DNA of 64,000 nucleotides from CAYFRC01 sp050946115 (GTDB lineage Bacteria; Bacillota; Clostridia; Christensenellales; Aristaeellaceae), in assembly GCA_050946115.1 (NCBI GenBank), contig JBMNUF010000001.1, forward strand, positions 171,512-235,511. Direction: 5' to 3'. The first letter of the stretch is position 1. Each line of letters begins with the position of its first letter. The position numbers and the translations under genes were made by a program. Under the pieces are notes generated by a model. That model searched no databases and was not told the origin of the DNA. It was given only the letters and a program-made list of their open reading frames with translations. Positions 16,337 through 24,789 of the stretch are shown here, piece after piece.

Positions 16337-17731
16337 ATGGACACGAAAAAAGATGCAAAAAAATCTTCACATCATCCCGAGCATCGGGAGATACACGTGG
16401 GGAACATCCCCAAAAAGCTCGTGGGCATGGCGACGGAGGGCTGGTACATCAAGGGCGACAGCGATTCCCATAGCCGCGCGAGTCTCTTGGGCTATAACTA
16501 TACGGCAAACGTCATCGTAAACCTCATCGGCGGCAGCTTTTTTACGGGGCTTCTGATCCTCATCAACGCGAGCGATTCCTTTATCGGAACGCTCACCATG
16601 ATCGCGACCGCAGCAAACATGCTGCAGGTGTTCGCGCCGCTCTTCCTGGAGCGGTTCACAAAGCGCAAGAAGATGCTCATAGCGCTTCGCGCGGTGCTGC
16701 TGTTTTTCAACATCGTCGTGATCGGCATCATCCCCGCGCTTCCCGGGGGACAGCAGTTGCAGTGGACGCTCATGGCGCTATCGGTGCTCGTGGTGAACCT
16801 CATCAACGCCCTGATCGCCCCGGGGTATACGGTCTGGCACATCCAATGCATCCCCTCGGACATGCGCAGCAGCTTCTTTTCCCTCGTCACCATGACGGTC
16901 GGCGCGGTGGTCGCGCTGTGCAATTTGGGCGGCAGCGCGATCGTGGACGCCTTCCGCGCCTCGGGGCTCGAATATGTGGGGCTTTTGGTCGTGCGCGGCA
17001 TCGCGGTTCTTATCGCAATCGTCGATATATGGCTTTTGACGCGCATCAAGGAGCTCCCGTATGAATGCGGCGAGAAGCAGAGCGTCAAAGACCTTCTGGT
17101 CAAGCCGTTCCGCGGGAAGGTATACCTGAAAACCGTCGCGCTGACGTTTCTGTGGAACATCTCCGCAAACATCCCCGGCAACTATTACACGGTGTACCTC
17201 CTCAAAGACCTCGGCATCAGCTATTCGTTCATCATGCTCTGCTCCATGCTGAACATCCCCGTCGTCATCCTGCTCACGCCCGTGTGGCGACGCGTCGTGC
17301 AAAAGCTCGGCTGGGTGCGATCGCTCTATACCGCGATGGCGCTGTATCTTTTGCATTACGTATTGATTGCCTTTACGACGAACGCCATGCTCTGGGCGTA
17401 TCCGGTCGGGCTGCTATACGCCTTTGTGATGGCGATCGGCATCAACCTGCCGTTTGCCGCGATCCCCTACATCAACATCCCCAAGGAGAACCAGACCGTC
17501 TACATCGGCTTTTATTCGACCATCGCGAACATGGCGGCGCTCTTGGGCGTTACGATCGGCAAATTCTTCATCGACCTCACCGACGGCGTCAAGATACGCC
17601 TTTTCGGCACGGAGATGATCAACAAGCAGTTCATCCTCCTTCTGACGGCGTCCATGATGCTCCTCGCGGTGGTCGGCATATGGCGCGTGGAAAAGACCAT
17701 GCCGCGCGAAGAAAACCCGCACAAGGCGTAA
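16337..17731 (+). CDS. Major facilitator superfamily transporter
   Basis: 464 residues. A hydrophilic N-terminus of about 55 residues, rich in Lys and His, precedes some 11-12 membrane segments in the usual 6+6 arrangement, with a basic loop (ERFTKRKKM) after the third segment and a cytosolic loop (KELPYECGEKQSVKDL) between the halves. No substrate-specific motif is recognisable. A GGAGGAA site precedes the ATG. It lies between the Hsp70-like gene and dnaD with short gaps on both sides, and it may share their transcript without being functionally linked. Confidence 0.85.
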   Translation: MDTKKDAKKSSHHPEHREIHVGNIPKKLVGMATEGWYIKGDSDSHSRASLLGYNYTANVIVNLIGGSFFTGLLILINASDSFIGTLTMIATAANMLQVFAPLFLERFTKRKKMLIALRAVLLFFNIVVIGIIPALPGGQQLQWTLMALSVLVVNLINALIAPGYTVWHIQCIPSDMRSSFFSLVTMTVGAVVALCNLGGSAIVDAFRASGLEYVGLLVVRGIAVLIAIVDIWLLTRIKELPYECGEKQSVKDLLVKPFRGKVYLKTVALTFLWNISANIPGNYYTVYLLKDLGISYSFIMLCSMLNIPVVILLTPVWRRVVQKLGWVRSLYTAMALYLLHYVLIAFTTNAMLWAYPVGLLYAFVMAIGINLPFAAIPYINIPKENQTVYIGFYSTIANMAALLGVTIGKFFIDLTDGVKIRLFGTEMINKQFILLLTASMMLLAVVGIWRVEKTMPREENPHKA

Positions 17732-17745
17732 AGGAGGAAGCGACT

Positions 17746-19224
17746 TTGGCATTTTGCGCCTTTTCCGATACCGGCGCGATGTACGACTCCACGCCGGTAG
17801 AAAATATGTTCCTGCTCGAATTCATGCCCTACGCGCCGGACGAATACGTCAAGTGCTATCTGTACGGGCTCATGCTCTGCCATCATCCGGTAAAGGATAT
17901 GACGGCGGAGAGTTTTGCGCGCGCGCTGCAACTGACGGAGCAAAAGGTCATGGACGCCATGCGCTATTGGGAGCAAAAGGGGCTGCTCGTGGGCGTGAGC
18001 GACAATCCGCCCGCGTTCCGCTTCGTGAGCGCGCGCGTCGCGATGCTGCAAAGCCCGCAGGAGGACGACGGCGCATACCGCTACCGCGATTTCAACAACA
18101 GATTGCAGTCGATCACGGGGCTCTTGCACCCCAAGCAGTTCCGCGAGGCGATGGAATGGATCGAGGAGCTGCACATCCCCGAGGACGTCGTGCTCGAAAT
18201 GGCGCAGTTCAAGGCGGAAGCCGCAAAGGCGAAAAACGGCGGCAAGCCGCGCTCCGTGCAGTACCTGTTCAAAATCTTTCGGGACACCATGTTCGACTGG
18301 GCGAAGCGCGACATCCGCACGCTCTCCAAGGCGCGGATCGAGCTGTCGAAGGACTTGCCGAGCTATAAGCTCGCCGAAAAGATCCTCAACTACTTCAATA
18401 TGCGCCGCAACCCGACCGAGGCGGAGCTCGCCCTGTGCGACAAATGGATGTACGAGTGGAACTACGAGGAGGCGACCATCCTAAAGGCGCTTCCGGCGAC
18501 CGCATCCGGCTCGAATCCTTCCTTTGCGTATCTGGACGCGGTGCTGCGGGAGCACCTGTCGCAGGAGGCGGGAACGACGTTTGAACAGTCCAAGAAGGTG
18601 TTCGACGACGCAAAAGAACTCTTGCAGACGCTCGGCGCAAGATCGACGCGCCCCACCAAGGAATTTCTCGCCGCGTATGAGGCGCGGCTGTCCGAGGGCT
18701 TTGAACACGCGGTGCTGTTGCGCGCCGCCGCAAGCTGCTGTGAACGCAACATCCATTCGCCGGAGCAGCTCGCGCGCCTGCTCGACAAGTGGGCGGATTT
18801 GGGGCTTCTGACGGAGGACGCCGTCGCGGAATACCTGAAAGTGCGCCATGCGCTTCGCAGCGGCATGAACCGCGTATTCGACGCGGCGGGGCTAGACAGG
18901 CGGCCGAGCGAAGCGGAACTGGAACAGTTTGGCGAATGGAGCAAGCGGCACGGGGAGGATGTCATCCTCTTTGCCGCGCAGTGCGCGCGGGGAACCGCCA
19001 TGCCCGTGCGGCACATCGATAAAATCCTCACAGAATGGGCGGCGGCGGGCGTCACCAGCCTGCAGGACGCCCAAAGAGAGCGCGAAGCGCACAAGGCAAA
19101 GGCGCCTTCCGCGCCGAAAAAGGAAAACCCCGCCCTGCGCTATACGCAGCGCAGCTATACGGAGAGCGACTTTGACGATTTCTTCGTGGACTTGACCCAA
19201 CCCGTAGGAGGTGATGCGCCTTGA
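17746..19224 (+). CDS. dnaD: DnaD-domain replication initiation protein
   Basis: 492 residues from a TTG start (17746) placed nine bases after a strong AAGGAGG site. The N-terminal region holds a winged-helix-like domain (PDEYVKCYLYGLML, ALQLTEQKVMDAMRYWEQKGLL). Two DnaD/DnaB-like C-domains follow: NYFNMRRNPTEAELALCDKWMYEWNYEEATILKA near 225 and DAAGLDRRPSEAELEQFGEW near 395; the second has a PSEAEL...W signature. It is longer than B. subtilis DnaD (232 residues) because of the repeated domain. The protein loads the replicative helicase with the DnaI-type ATPase encoded next, whose start overlaps this stop by four bases (TTGA). Confidence 0.85.
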   Translation: MAFCAFSDTGAMYDSTPVENMFLLEFMPYAPDEYVKCYLYGLMLCHHPVKDMTAESFARALQLTEQKVMDAMRYWEQKGLLVGVSDNPPAFRFVSARVAMLQSPQEDDGAYRYRDFNNRLQSITGLLHPKQFREAMEWIEELHIPEDVVLEMAQFKAEAAKAKNGGKPRSVQYLFKIFRDTMFDWAKRDIRTLSKARIELSKDLPSYKLAEKILNYFNMRRNPTEAELALCDKWMYEWNYEEATILKALPATASGSNPSFAYLDAVLREHLSQEAGTTFEQSKKVFDDAKELLQTLGARSTRPTKEFLAAYEARLSEGFEHAVLLRAAASCCERNIHSPEQLARLLDKWADLGLLTEDAVAEYLKVRHALRSGMNRVFDAAGLDRRPSEAELEQFGEWSKRHGEDVILFAAQCARGTAMPVRHIDKILTEWAAAGVTSLQDAQREREAHKAKAPSAPKKENPALRYTQRSYTESDFDDFFVDLTQPVGGDAP

Positions 19225-20198
19225 CCCGCTCCGAAATCGTGGACAAACTCCTTTCCGAATATCGCGGAAGGCAGCGGCAAAACGAGCGCGACCGCGACAA
19301 AGCCGTCGCGGAAATTCGGGCGCGCGACCCCGAGATCAGGCGCCTGCAGGACGAAAATGTGCGCCTTTTCGGCGAAAGCACGCGAAAACTCTTCGCCGAG
19401 CGTGAAAATGCGCTCGCGATCGCCCAAGCCCTGCGGGAAAAGGTGATGCGAAACCAGGGGATCATAAAGCAGCGCCTCGTTGCGATCGGGCTTCCCGCCG
19501 ACGCGCTGGATCTGCACTACGCCTGCCCCGTGTGCAAGGACACGGGCTACGACGGGAACCGCTTCTGCACCTGCTTCGAGCAGAAACTGCTGAAGGAAAT
19601 GTTTGCCATATCGGGCGTCGAGGCAGATGCCTCCGAGACCTTTGAGCGCTTCGACGAGGGCATCTACCCCACGGCGGAGCAGCGGCTTCAGGCGCTCAAC
19701 GCGAAGAAAATTTGCTATCAATATGCAGACAGTTTCCCCGCCACGGATGCGCGCAATCTCCTGCTCATGGGGACGAGCGGGCTCGGGAAGACCTTTCTGC
19801 TCAACGCCATCGCGGAGCACGTGCTGTCGCGCGGCATTCCCGCGCTGCGGGTGACGGCGTTTCGGATGCTTGAGGCGATGCGCGCCTGCCATTTCGGGCA
19901 GGTCGACGGCAGGGGCGGCGAATTCGAGCAGATGATAAGCGCACAGCTTCTGCTGATCGACGACCTCGGCACGGAGCCGCTGTTCAACAACATCACCGTG
20001 GAATACCTGTTCCTGCTGCTGAACGAGCGCACAGCCGCAGCCAGACACACCGTGATCGCTACAAACCTCACCACGACGGAATTGCAGGCGCGCTACGGCG
20101 AACGCATTATGTCCCGGCTTATGGACAGGCGCAACACGACCTTTTTGCGGCTGACGGGGGAAGACCTCCGAAGGACCGCGCGGAGGACACAGGAATGA
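19221..20198 (+). CDS. dnaI: DnaI/DnaC-type helicase loader ATPase
   Basis: 325 residues, TTG start overlapping dnaD. An N-terminal coiled-coil region (residues 1-90) precedes a zinc-binding module CPVCKDTGYDGNRFCTC (about 101-117), then an AAA+ domain with Walker A GTSGLGKTF, Walker B LLLIDDLGTE and a sensor-1 region ATNLT. This matches the DnaI family (about 310 residues), which delivers the hexameric helicase to the origin or to restart sites. Synteny with dnaD supports the assignment strongly. Its stop overlaps the next start (ATGA). Confidence 0.92.
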   Translation: MTRSEIVDKLLSEYRGRQRQNERDRDKAVAEIRARDPEIRRLQDENVRLFGESTRKLFAERENALAIAQALREKVMRNQGIIKQRLVAIGLPADALDLHYACPVCKDTGYDGNRFCTCFEQKLLKEMFAISGVEADASETFERFDEGIYPTAEQRLQALNAKKICYQYADSFPATDARNLLLMGTSGLGKTFLLNAIAEHVLSRGIPALRVTAFRMLEAMRACHFGQVDGRGGEFEQMISAQLLLIDDLGTEPLFNNITVEYLFLLLNERTAAARHTVIATNLTTTELQARYGERIMSRLMDRRNTTFLRLTGEDLRRTARRTQE

Positions 20199-20689
20199 AC
20201 GAACAAGCAACACAAATTCTGCGCATTTTGGACGAAGCGTCCGTCCCGTACGACGTCGCGCGCCACCCCGCAGCGTACACGATGGAGGACTGCAAGATTC
20301 CCGAACGGGAGCTCTCCTGCATCGTGCCGAAAAACCTCGTTTTGACGCCGCGCAACAAGAGCGCGTACTTCCTGTGCCTCTTGCCGCCCGACAAGCCCTT
20401 TCGCACGGCGGATATCTCCAAGCAAATCCCCTCCTCGCGCCTGAGCTTTGCGGACGGGGACGATCTTTCGCGCCTTCTCAACACCTTCGCAGGCGCGGCG
20501 AGCCCGCTGGGGCTGCTGTTTGACGAGGCGCGCACCGTGCGCCTACTGATGGAGGAATCGCTCCTGCGCCTCCCCCGCCTGGGCTTTCACCCCAACGACA
20601 ACGAATACACCGTCGCAATGGAGACCGAAACCTTCCTGACGCGCTTCCTCCCGCTGACGGGGCGCGTGCCGCAGATGATATCCATATAA
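20195..20689 (+). CDS. YbaK/ProX-type aminoacyl-tRNA deacylase
   Basis: 164 residues, matching the YbaK/ProX/PrdX fold. LDEASVPYDVARHPAAYTMED opens the domain, VPKNLVLTPRNKSAYFLCLLP carries the KNL(F/V)L motif with the catalytic-region Lys, and SPLGLLFDEA holds the substrate-pocket Gly. Members hydrolyse Ala-tRNA(Pro) or related mischarged tRNAs. The start overlaps the loader stop by four bases, so it is the last gene in the unit. Its function is not obviously tied to replication. Confidence 0.85.
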   Translation: MNEQATQILRILDEASVPYDVARHPAAYTMEDCKIPERELSCIVPKNLVLTPRNKSAYFLCLLPPDKPFRTADISKQIPSSRLSFADGDDLSRLLNTFAGAASPLGLLFDEARTVRLLMEESLLRLPRLGFHPNDNEYTVAMETETFLTRFLPLTGRVPQMISI

Positions 20690-20705
20690 AAAAATGAAAA
20701 ATAAA

Positions 20706-20752
20706 CCACGCCCCGTGCGCAGAGATTTTTGCACGCGGGACGTGGACTTTTT
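20706..20752. terminator. Bidirectional terminator between convergent genes
   Basis: A long imperfect stem (CCACG-CCCCG arm with GCACGCGGGACGTGG arm) is followed by ACTTTTT on the plus strand and, on the minus strand, by a T-rich tail (TTTATTTTTCATTTTTTT). It separates ProX (plus) from the ABC permease (minus). Confidence 0.75.
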
Positions 20753-20775
20753 GGCGGCTTTCGGGGATGACGCGC

Positions 20776-21489
20776 TTATGCATCCACTTTGCGCAGCAAT
20801 AAGAGGCACACGCAAGCGGCCAAAAGGAAAATGAGGATCAGCGGCAACAGATTCTCAAACGAAAAGGCGCTCCTCGTCATGAGCCTGTACCCCCATGAAG
20901 CCGGAAAAATCTTCCCTATCGTTTCAAAGGGTTTCGGCAGCAGTTCGGCGGGGAACATGATCCCGGAAAGCATGATCGAGGGCAGAAAGGCGATGATGGA
21001 AACCATGGGTGCCTTCGCCTGATCTTTTACCGCCAGACCGATGATGTCGGCAACGCCGAGCGATACCGCGATGAATACGGCAAGGCAACTAAAGTGCAGG
21101 CAAGGATTTTCCGGCACTGCGGCGTGGAACGCGAGCGGCGCGGTGAAATAGAGGATGACGCTCATCATAAACAGATGAACGAACGCCGAGATGTTCGTCA
21201 GGGCGAGGCCGAGATATATCGGCACGCCTGTTGCCTTGTACACCTTCTTCACGTCGCTGCCATAGATTTCGACGAGAGAGGGCGGAAGGCCGATCAGCGC
21301 ACCCATCGTCACGCCGAAAACGCTCATGGACTGGATGAGCGTGTATTTCGCCTCCGGCGAAATCGACGTGAATATCCCGCCCATGATCGCAAAGAACAGG
21401 AGGGGAACGATGTAATACGTTACGAGCGATGACTTGCTCCGTATATCCATCTTCCACTGCAGTAAAACCCCGTAGAAAAAAGCGCCCAT
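20776..21489 (-). CDS. ABC-2 type transporter permease
   Basis: 237 residues with about six membrane segments, the ABC-2 fold. The N-terminus (GAFFYGVLLQWKMDIRSKSSLVTYYIVPLLFF) and the later SIIAFLPSIMLSGIMFPAELLPKP segment are typical of ABC-2 exporters. It starts three bases downstream of the ATPase gene stop, forming a MerR-ATPase-permease unit. The likely role is export of a drug, peptide or lipid together with the ATPase; the substrate is unknown. Confidence 0.85.
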   Translation of the reverse strand: MGAFFYGVLLQWKMDIRSKSSLVTYYIVPLLFFAIMGGIFTSISPEAKYTLIQSMSVFGVTMGALIGLPPSLVEIYGSDVKKVYKATGVPIYLGLALTNISAFVHLFMMSVILYFTAPLAFHAAVPENPCLHFSCLAVFIAVSLGVADIIGLAVKDQAKAPMVSIIAFLPSIMLSGIMFPAELLPKPFETIGKIFPASWGYRLMTRSAFSFENLLPLILIFLLAACVCLLLLRKVDA

Positions 21490-21492
21490 CCG

Positions 21493-22302
21493 TCATGCCC
21501 CCTTTGCGATTTTCATAAAGTGCTGTTCCAAAGAACCGCGGCGTATCTGTATATCGGAAATCGTTTCCCCGTTTTCCTTGTACCGCATGAGCAGCGAAAG
21601 CAACGTTTCCCCGATATTGTCCGACGCATATTCTTCGGTTCCGTTTTCGGTTTGGATCGCAATGGTATAGTGCTTTCCCACCGTTTCGTTGAGCTGATCG
21701 ACGGTTCCGAGAAAGGCGATCTTTCCCCCGGTCAGGATGGCGATCCGATCGCACAGGGTCTCCACCTCCGCCATATCGTGGCTCGCCAATACGATCGTCT
21801 TTCCGCTTGCCTTGAAGTGCCGGATTTGCTCATGCAGCGACAGCCTACCCTCGACGTCCAGCCCTGCGGTCGGTTCGTCCAGAAAGAGGATGTCCGGGTC
21901 TCGCGTCAGAGCAAGCGCCAAATGGAGCCGCCGCTTCTGGCCGGTCGACAGTTGATAGTATTGCTTTTTCGCAAATTCAGAGATACCGAGGGCTTCAAGC
22001 ATCGCCTTATCGGGCGGCGTCCCGTTCCATTTGGCAAACAGCCTGACCGCCTCCGGCGCCTTAATGTGCTGCGGCAGAGAAGCCGACTGCAACTGTATGC
22101 CCATTCTGCCGTTTACGGCGATGGTTCCGCCGTCGTATGTTCGTAAGCCTTCGATACATTCGAGGCATGTGGTCTTCCCCGCGCCGTTTGCGCCGAGCAG
22201 GGCGAATATCTCCCCTCGCCGTACGCTGAAATCCAAGCCGTTTAGCACGACATGACTTCCGTAGCTCTTCCTTAAGCCGCTGACCTTGATTGCCTCGTTC
22301 AT
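21493..22302 (-). CDS. ABC transporter ATP-binding protein
   Basis: 269 residues from the ATG at 22300-22302 preceded by GGAGGGA. Walker A is GANGAGKTT, the signature LSTGQKRR replaces the canonical LSGGQ, Walker B is ILFLDEPTAGLD, and the H-loop is LASHDMAEVE. The region after the core (from GGKIAFLGTVDQL to the end) is the usual C-terminal extension of drug-export ATPases. The start overlaps the regulator stop (ATGA). It powers the permease encoded just downstream. Confidence 0.9.
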   Translation of the reverse strand: MNEAIKVSGLRKSYGSHVVLNGLDFSVRRGEIFALLGANGAGKTTCLECIEGLRTYDGGTIAVNGRMGIQLQSASLPQHIKAPEAVRLFAKWNGTPPDKAMLEALGISEFAKKQYYQLSTGQKRRLHLALALTRDPDILFLDEPTAGLDVEGRLSLHEQIRHFKASGKTIVLASHDMAEVETLCDRIAILTGGKIAFLGTVDQLNETVGKHYTIAIQTENGTEEYASDNIGETLLSLLMRYKENGETISDIQIRRGSLEQHFMKIAKGA

Positions 22303-23108
22303 TTTTCTCCCTCCTGAAACGGATCGACGCCCGAGCGGGAAAAGTAGAAACCCAATGCCTGCTCGATATAGCCGATGGCAATGTCCCGTTTCTCTCTTCC
22401 CTCTCGGTCCGTGTTTTGGGATTGTCCGAATTCGATGAGTTTGGAAAGCATTCCCATGTCGCCGCCGGTGAAATCCGTAAGCATATTCCAATAGTCTTTT
22501 GCAAAACGCTGCCCTTCCTCGCTGTTTGCGGGAACGCCTTCGTTTCGGAGCCGTATCGCTTCATTCTGAAGCCGCATAAACGTGTTCAGAAACGCCTTGC
22601 CGCGGTCTTTGTCAAAATGGCTGCGGATATCGTCGAGGGTTCGGTCGTCAAAGTGTTTGATCAGCCAATAGAAGTCGTTTTTCATCTGCAAATTCACAAT
22701 GATGTCGGCGTATTTTTTGAAATCGACCGACTGCATTTGAAGGACTTCCTCCCGCAACGCCTCCAGCGCCCTCAACGATTCGGACAGGCTTTCTATTTTC
22801 TGCCTGCACGCGGCGGCCTGCTCCGCCAAAACGGCGGCGACTTCTGCCGGCGTATCGAGCAGGATGAGCCGATTCTTTATATCGCCCAGCGAAAACCCCA
22901 AATGTTTGAGCGACAGAATCTGATGCAGTTTGACGATGTCCTTATCCGTATAGAGTCTGCGCCCGCCTTCGCTCATGGCGGACGGGGAAAGCAATCCCTC
23001 TCGGTCGTAATGTTGCAGCGTTCGTACGGTAATGTCCATCTTCTTGGCGACTTCGCCGACGGTCATATAGCCGTCCGGTATGGTCCTGTGTGTATCCACA
23101 TCGATCAC
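22299..23108 (-). CDS. MerR-family transcriptional regulator with TipA-like effector domain
   Basis: 269 residues. Residues about 15-85 form the MerR winged helix (MTVGEVAKKMDITVRTLQHYDREGLL, GGRRLYTDKDI). A linker coiled coil spans 90-125, and the rest (about 140-265) is a helical domain like TipAS or other drug-sensing domains (NEGVPANSEEGQRFAKDYW). The GTG start at 23108 has no clear ribosome site; the internal ATG (MTVGEV) is an alternative that keeps the whole DNA-binding domain. It likely senses a compound and activates its own operon with the exporter. Confidence 0.85.
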   Translation of the reverse strand: MIDVDTHRTIPDGYMTVGEVAKKMDITVRTLQHYDREGLLSPSAMSEGGRRLYTDKDIVKLHQILSLKHLGFSLGDIKNRLILLDTPAEVAAVLAEQAAACRQKIESLSESLRALEALREEVLQMQSVDFKKYADIIVNLQMKNDFYWLIKHFDDRTLDDIRSHFDKDRGKAFLNTFMRLQNEAIRLRNEGVPANSEEGQRFAKDYWNMLTDFTGGDMGMLSKLIEFGQSQNTDREGREKRDIAIGYIEQALGFYFSRSGVDPFQEGEK

Positions 23109-23190
23109 CGTGCCGACGCGGCGCTCGGCATAACGGTTTATGAAAGCTCCGCCGCAGGATTTGAGCTTTCAAACAACCCCTCCCGTATAT

Positions 23191-23221
23191 AGTATATCTC
23201 ATTACGCTACGTCACAAGCAA
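23191..23221 (-). promoter_or_regulatory. MerR-type promoter/operator
   Basis: Minus-strand TATACT (23191-23196) with a TTGCTT (23216-23221) 19 bases upstream; the over-long spacer is typical of MerR-activated promoters. The spacer carries an inverted repeat, TGACG-TAG-CGTAA. Confidence 0.45.
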
Positions 23222-23309
23222 GCGTTTTTTGGTAGATTTGAAAATTAATTCGGGAACCGTCGCAGCGCAAAAACCCGACATCTGAATTCGCGCTTAACGC
23301 GGCATTTGC

Positions 23310-23338
23310 TCGACAAAACCGCCATTGTGTGGTAGAAT
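23310..23338 (+). promoter_or_regulatory. Promoter of the MBOAT/AlgJ-like unit
   Basis: TCGACA (23310-23315), 17-base spacer, TAGAAT (23333-23338), 30 bases before the MBOAT start. Confidence 0.5.
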
Positions 23339-23367
23339 ACCCTTCGGAAGAAAAGGAGGACATCCCG

Positions 23368-24771
23368 ATGGTTTTTTCAAGCACAGAGTTTTTGTTTGTG
23401 TTCCTGCCGTGTGTGCTGTTGGTGTATTATCTTCTAAGGGGGCATCGCGCGCGAAACACGTTTCTCACGATCGCGAGCCTTCTGTTTTATGCGTGGGGCG
23501 AGCCGTGGTTCGTGCTCGTCATGCTGTTTTCCATCGCCTGCAACTGGCTCTGCGGAAGGCGCATCGGCGACGCGCCCGATCCGAAGGCGAAAAAGCGCGC
23601 GCTCACGTGGGGGCTGGTGTTTAACCTCCTTCTCTTGGGCGTTTTCAAATACCTCATGTTCGTCATGCGAAACATCAACTGGGCGTTCGGCCTGCACCTG
23701 CCCGTGCCGAACGTGGTGCTGCCCATCGGCATCTCGTTTTTCACGTTTCAGGCGATCTCCTACATCATAGACGTGTATCGCGGCAACGGAAAGGCGCAGA
23801 AATCGTTTATGAACGTGTGCCTGTATATCGCGTTTTTCCCGCAGCTCATCGCGGGCCCCATCGTGCGATATGAGACCATCGCGCTCGAGATCGACTCCCG
23901 CCGCGAAATCTTGGACGATTTTTCCCTGGGCGCGAGGCGGTTCATGGTCGGCCTCAGCAAAAAGGCGATCATGGCGAACTCGCTCGCGCTCCTCGCGGAC
24001 AGCGCGTTCGCCGTGGAAACGGGCTCCCTCTCCGTCGCATCCGCGTGGCTCGGCGCGATCGCCTATCTGTGGCAGGTGTATTTCGATTTTTCCGGTTATT
24101 CCGACATGGCGATCGGCCTTGGCTGCATGTTCGGGTTCCATTTCTTAGAGAACTTCGATTTTCCGATGCTCGCGCGCTCCATCACGGAGTTTTGGAGGCG
24201 CTGGCACATCTCTCTGGGCACTTGGTTTCGCGACTATCTGTTCTTCCCGCTCGGCGGAAGCCGCGTGAAGAGCAAGGCGCGGCTGCTGTTCAACATGTTC
24301 GTGGTGTGGTCGCTCACGGGATTGTGGCACGGCGCGGATTGGACGTTCCTCCTGTGGGGCGTGTTGTTCTGGCTGTTCCTCGTTTTAGAACGCATGACGG
24401 GGCTCGGCAAGGCGCTCGCGAAATCCCCGTGGGGCAACCTGTACGCGATGGGCGTCGTCACGGTCATCACGGTGCTCATCCGCTCCTCTTCGATCGCGGC
24501 GGCGGGCAATTTCATCGGCGCCATGTTCGGCATAGGCGCAAACGGCTTTTTCGACGAGACCGCGATGATGTACCTTCGCGAATACGGCGTCATCACGGCG
24601 CTCGCGCTCATCGTCGCGCTCCCCGTCGGGCAGTTTCTACAAAAACTGCTGCACATTCCCGATCCCCTCATGCGCATTCTTCGCATGCTTGGGCTGATCG
24701 CCGCGTTTGCCGTCGCCCTCAGCTTCATCGTGATGGGCAGCTACAACCCGTTCATCTACTTCAACTTTTGA
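23368..24771 (+). CDS. MBOAT-family O-acyltransferase (AlgI/DltB-like)
   Basis: 467 residues with about ten membrane segments, starting at the ATG at 23368 after AAGGAGGA. Diagnostic segments are FFPQLIAGPIVRY, the FSGYSDMAIGLGCMFGF block, FWRRWHISLGTWFRDYLFFPLGG and the active-site LTGLWHGADWTF with its conserved His. These proteins pass acyl groups (usually acetyl) across the membrane to an extracellular polymer. The next gene is an AlgJ/AlgX-like SGNH protein, the usual partner that completes transfer, so the pair probably acetylates a cell-surface glycan. The glycan is not known. Confidence 0.92.
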   Translation: MVFSSTEFLFVFLPCVLLVYYLLRGHRARNTFLTIASLLFYAWGEPWFVLVMLFSIACNWLCGRRIGDAPDPKAKKRALTWGLVFNLLLLGVFKYLMFVMRNINWAFGLHLPVPNVVLPIGISFFTFQAISYIIDVYRGNGKAQKSFMNVCLYIAFFPQLIAGPIVRYETIALEIDSRREILDDFSLGARRFMVGLSKKAIMANSLALLADSAFAVETGSLSVASAWLGAIAYLWQVYFDFSGYSDMAIGLGCMFGFHFLENFDFPMLARSITEFWRRWHISLGTWFRDYLFFPLGGSRVKSKARLLFNMFVVWSLTGLWHGADWTFLLWGVLFWLFLVLERMTGLGKALAKSPWGNLYAMGVVTVITVLIRSSSIAAAGNFIGAMFGIGANGFFDETAMMYLREYGVITALALIVALPVGQFLQKLLHIPDPLMRILRMLGLIAAFAVALSFIVMGSYNPFIYFNF

Positions 24772-24789
24772 CGAAAGGAGAATGCCGCT

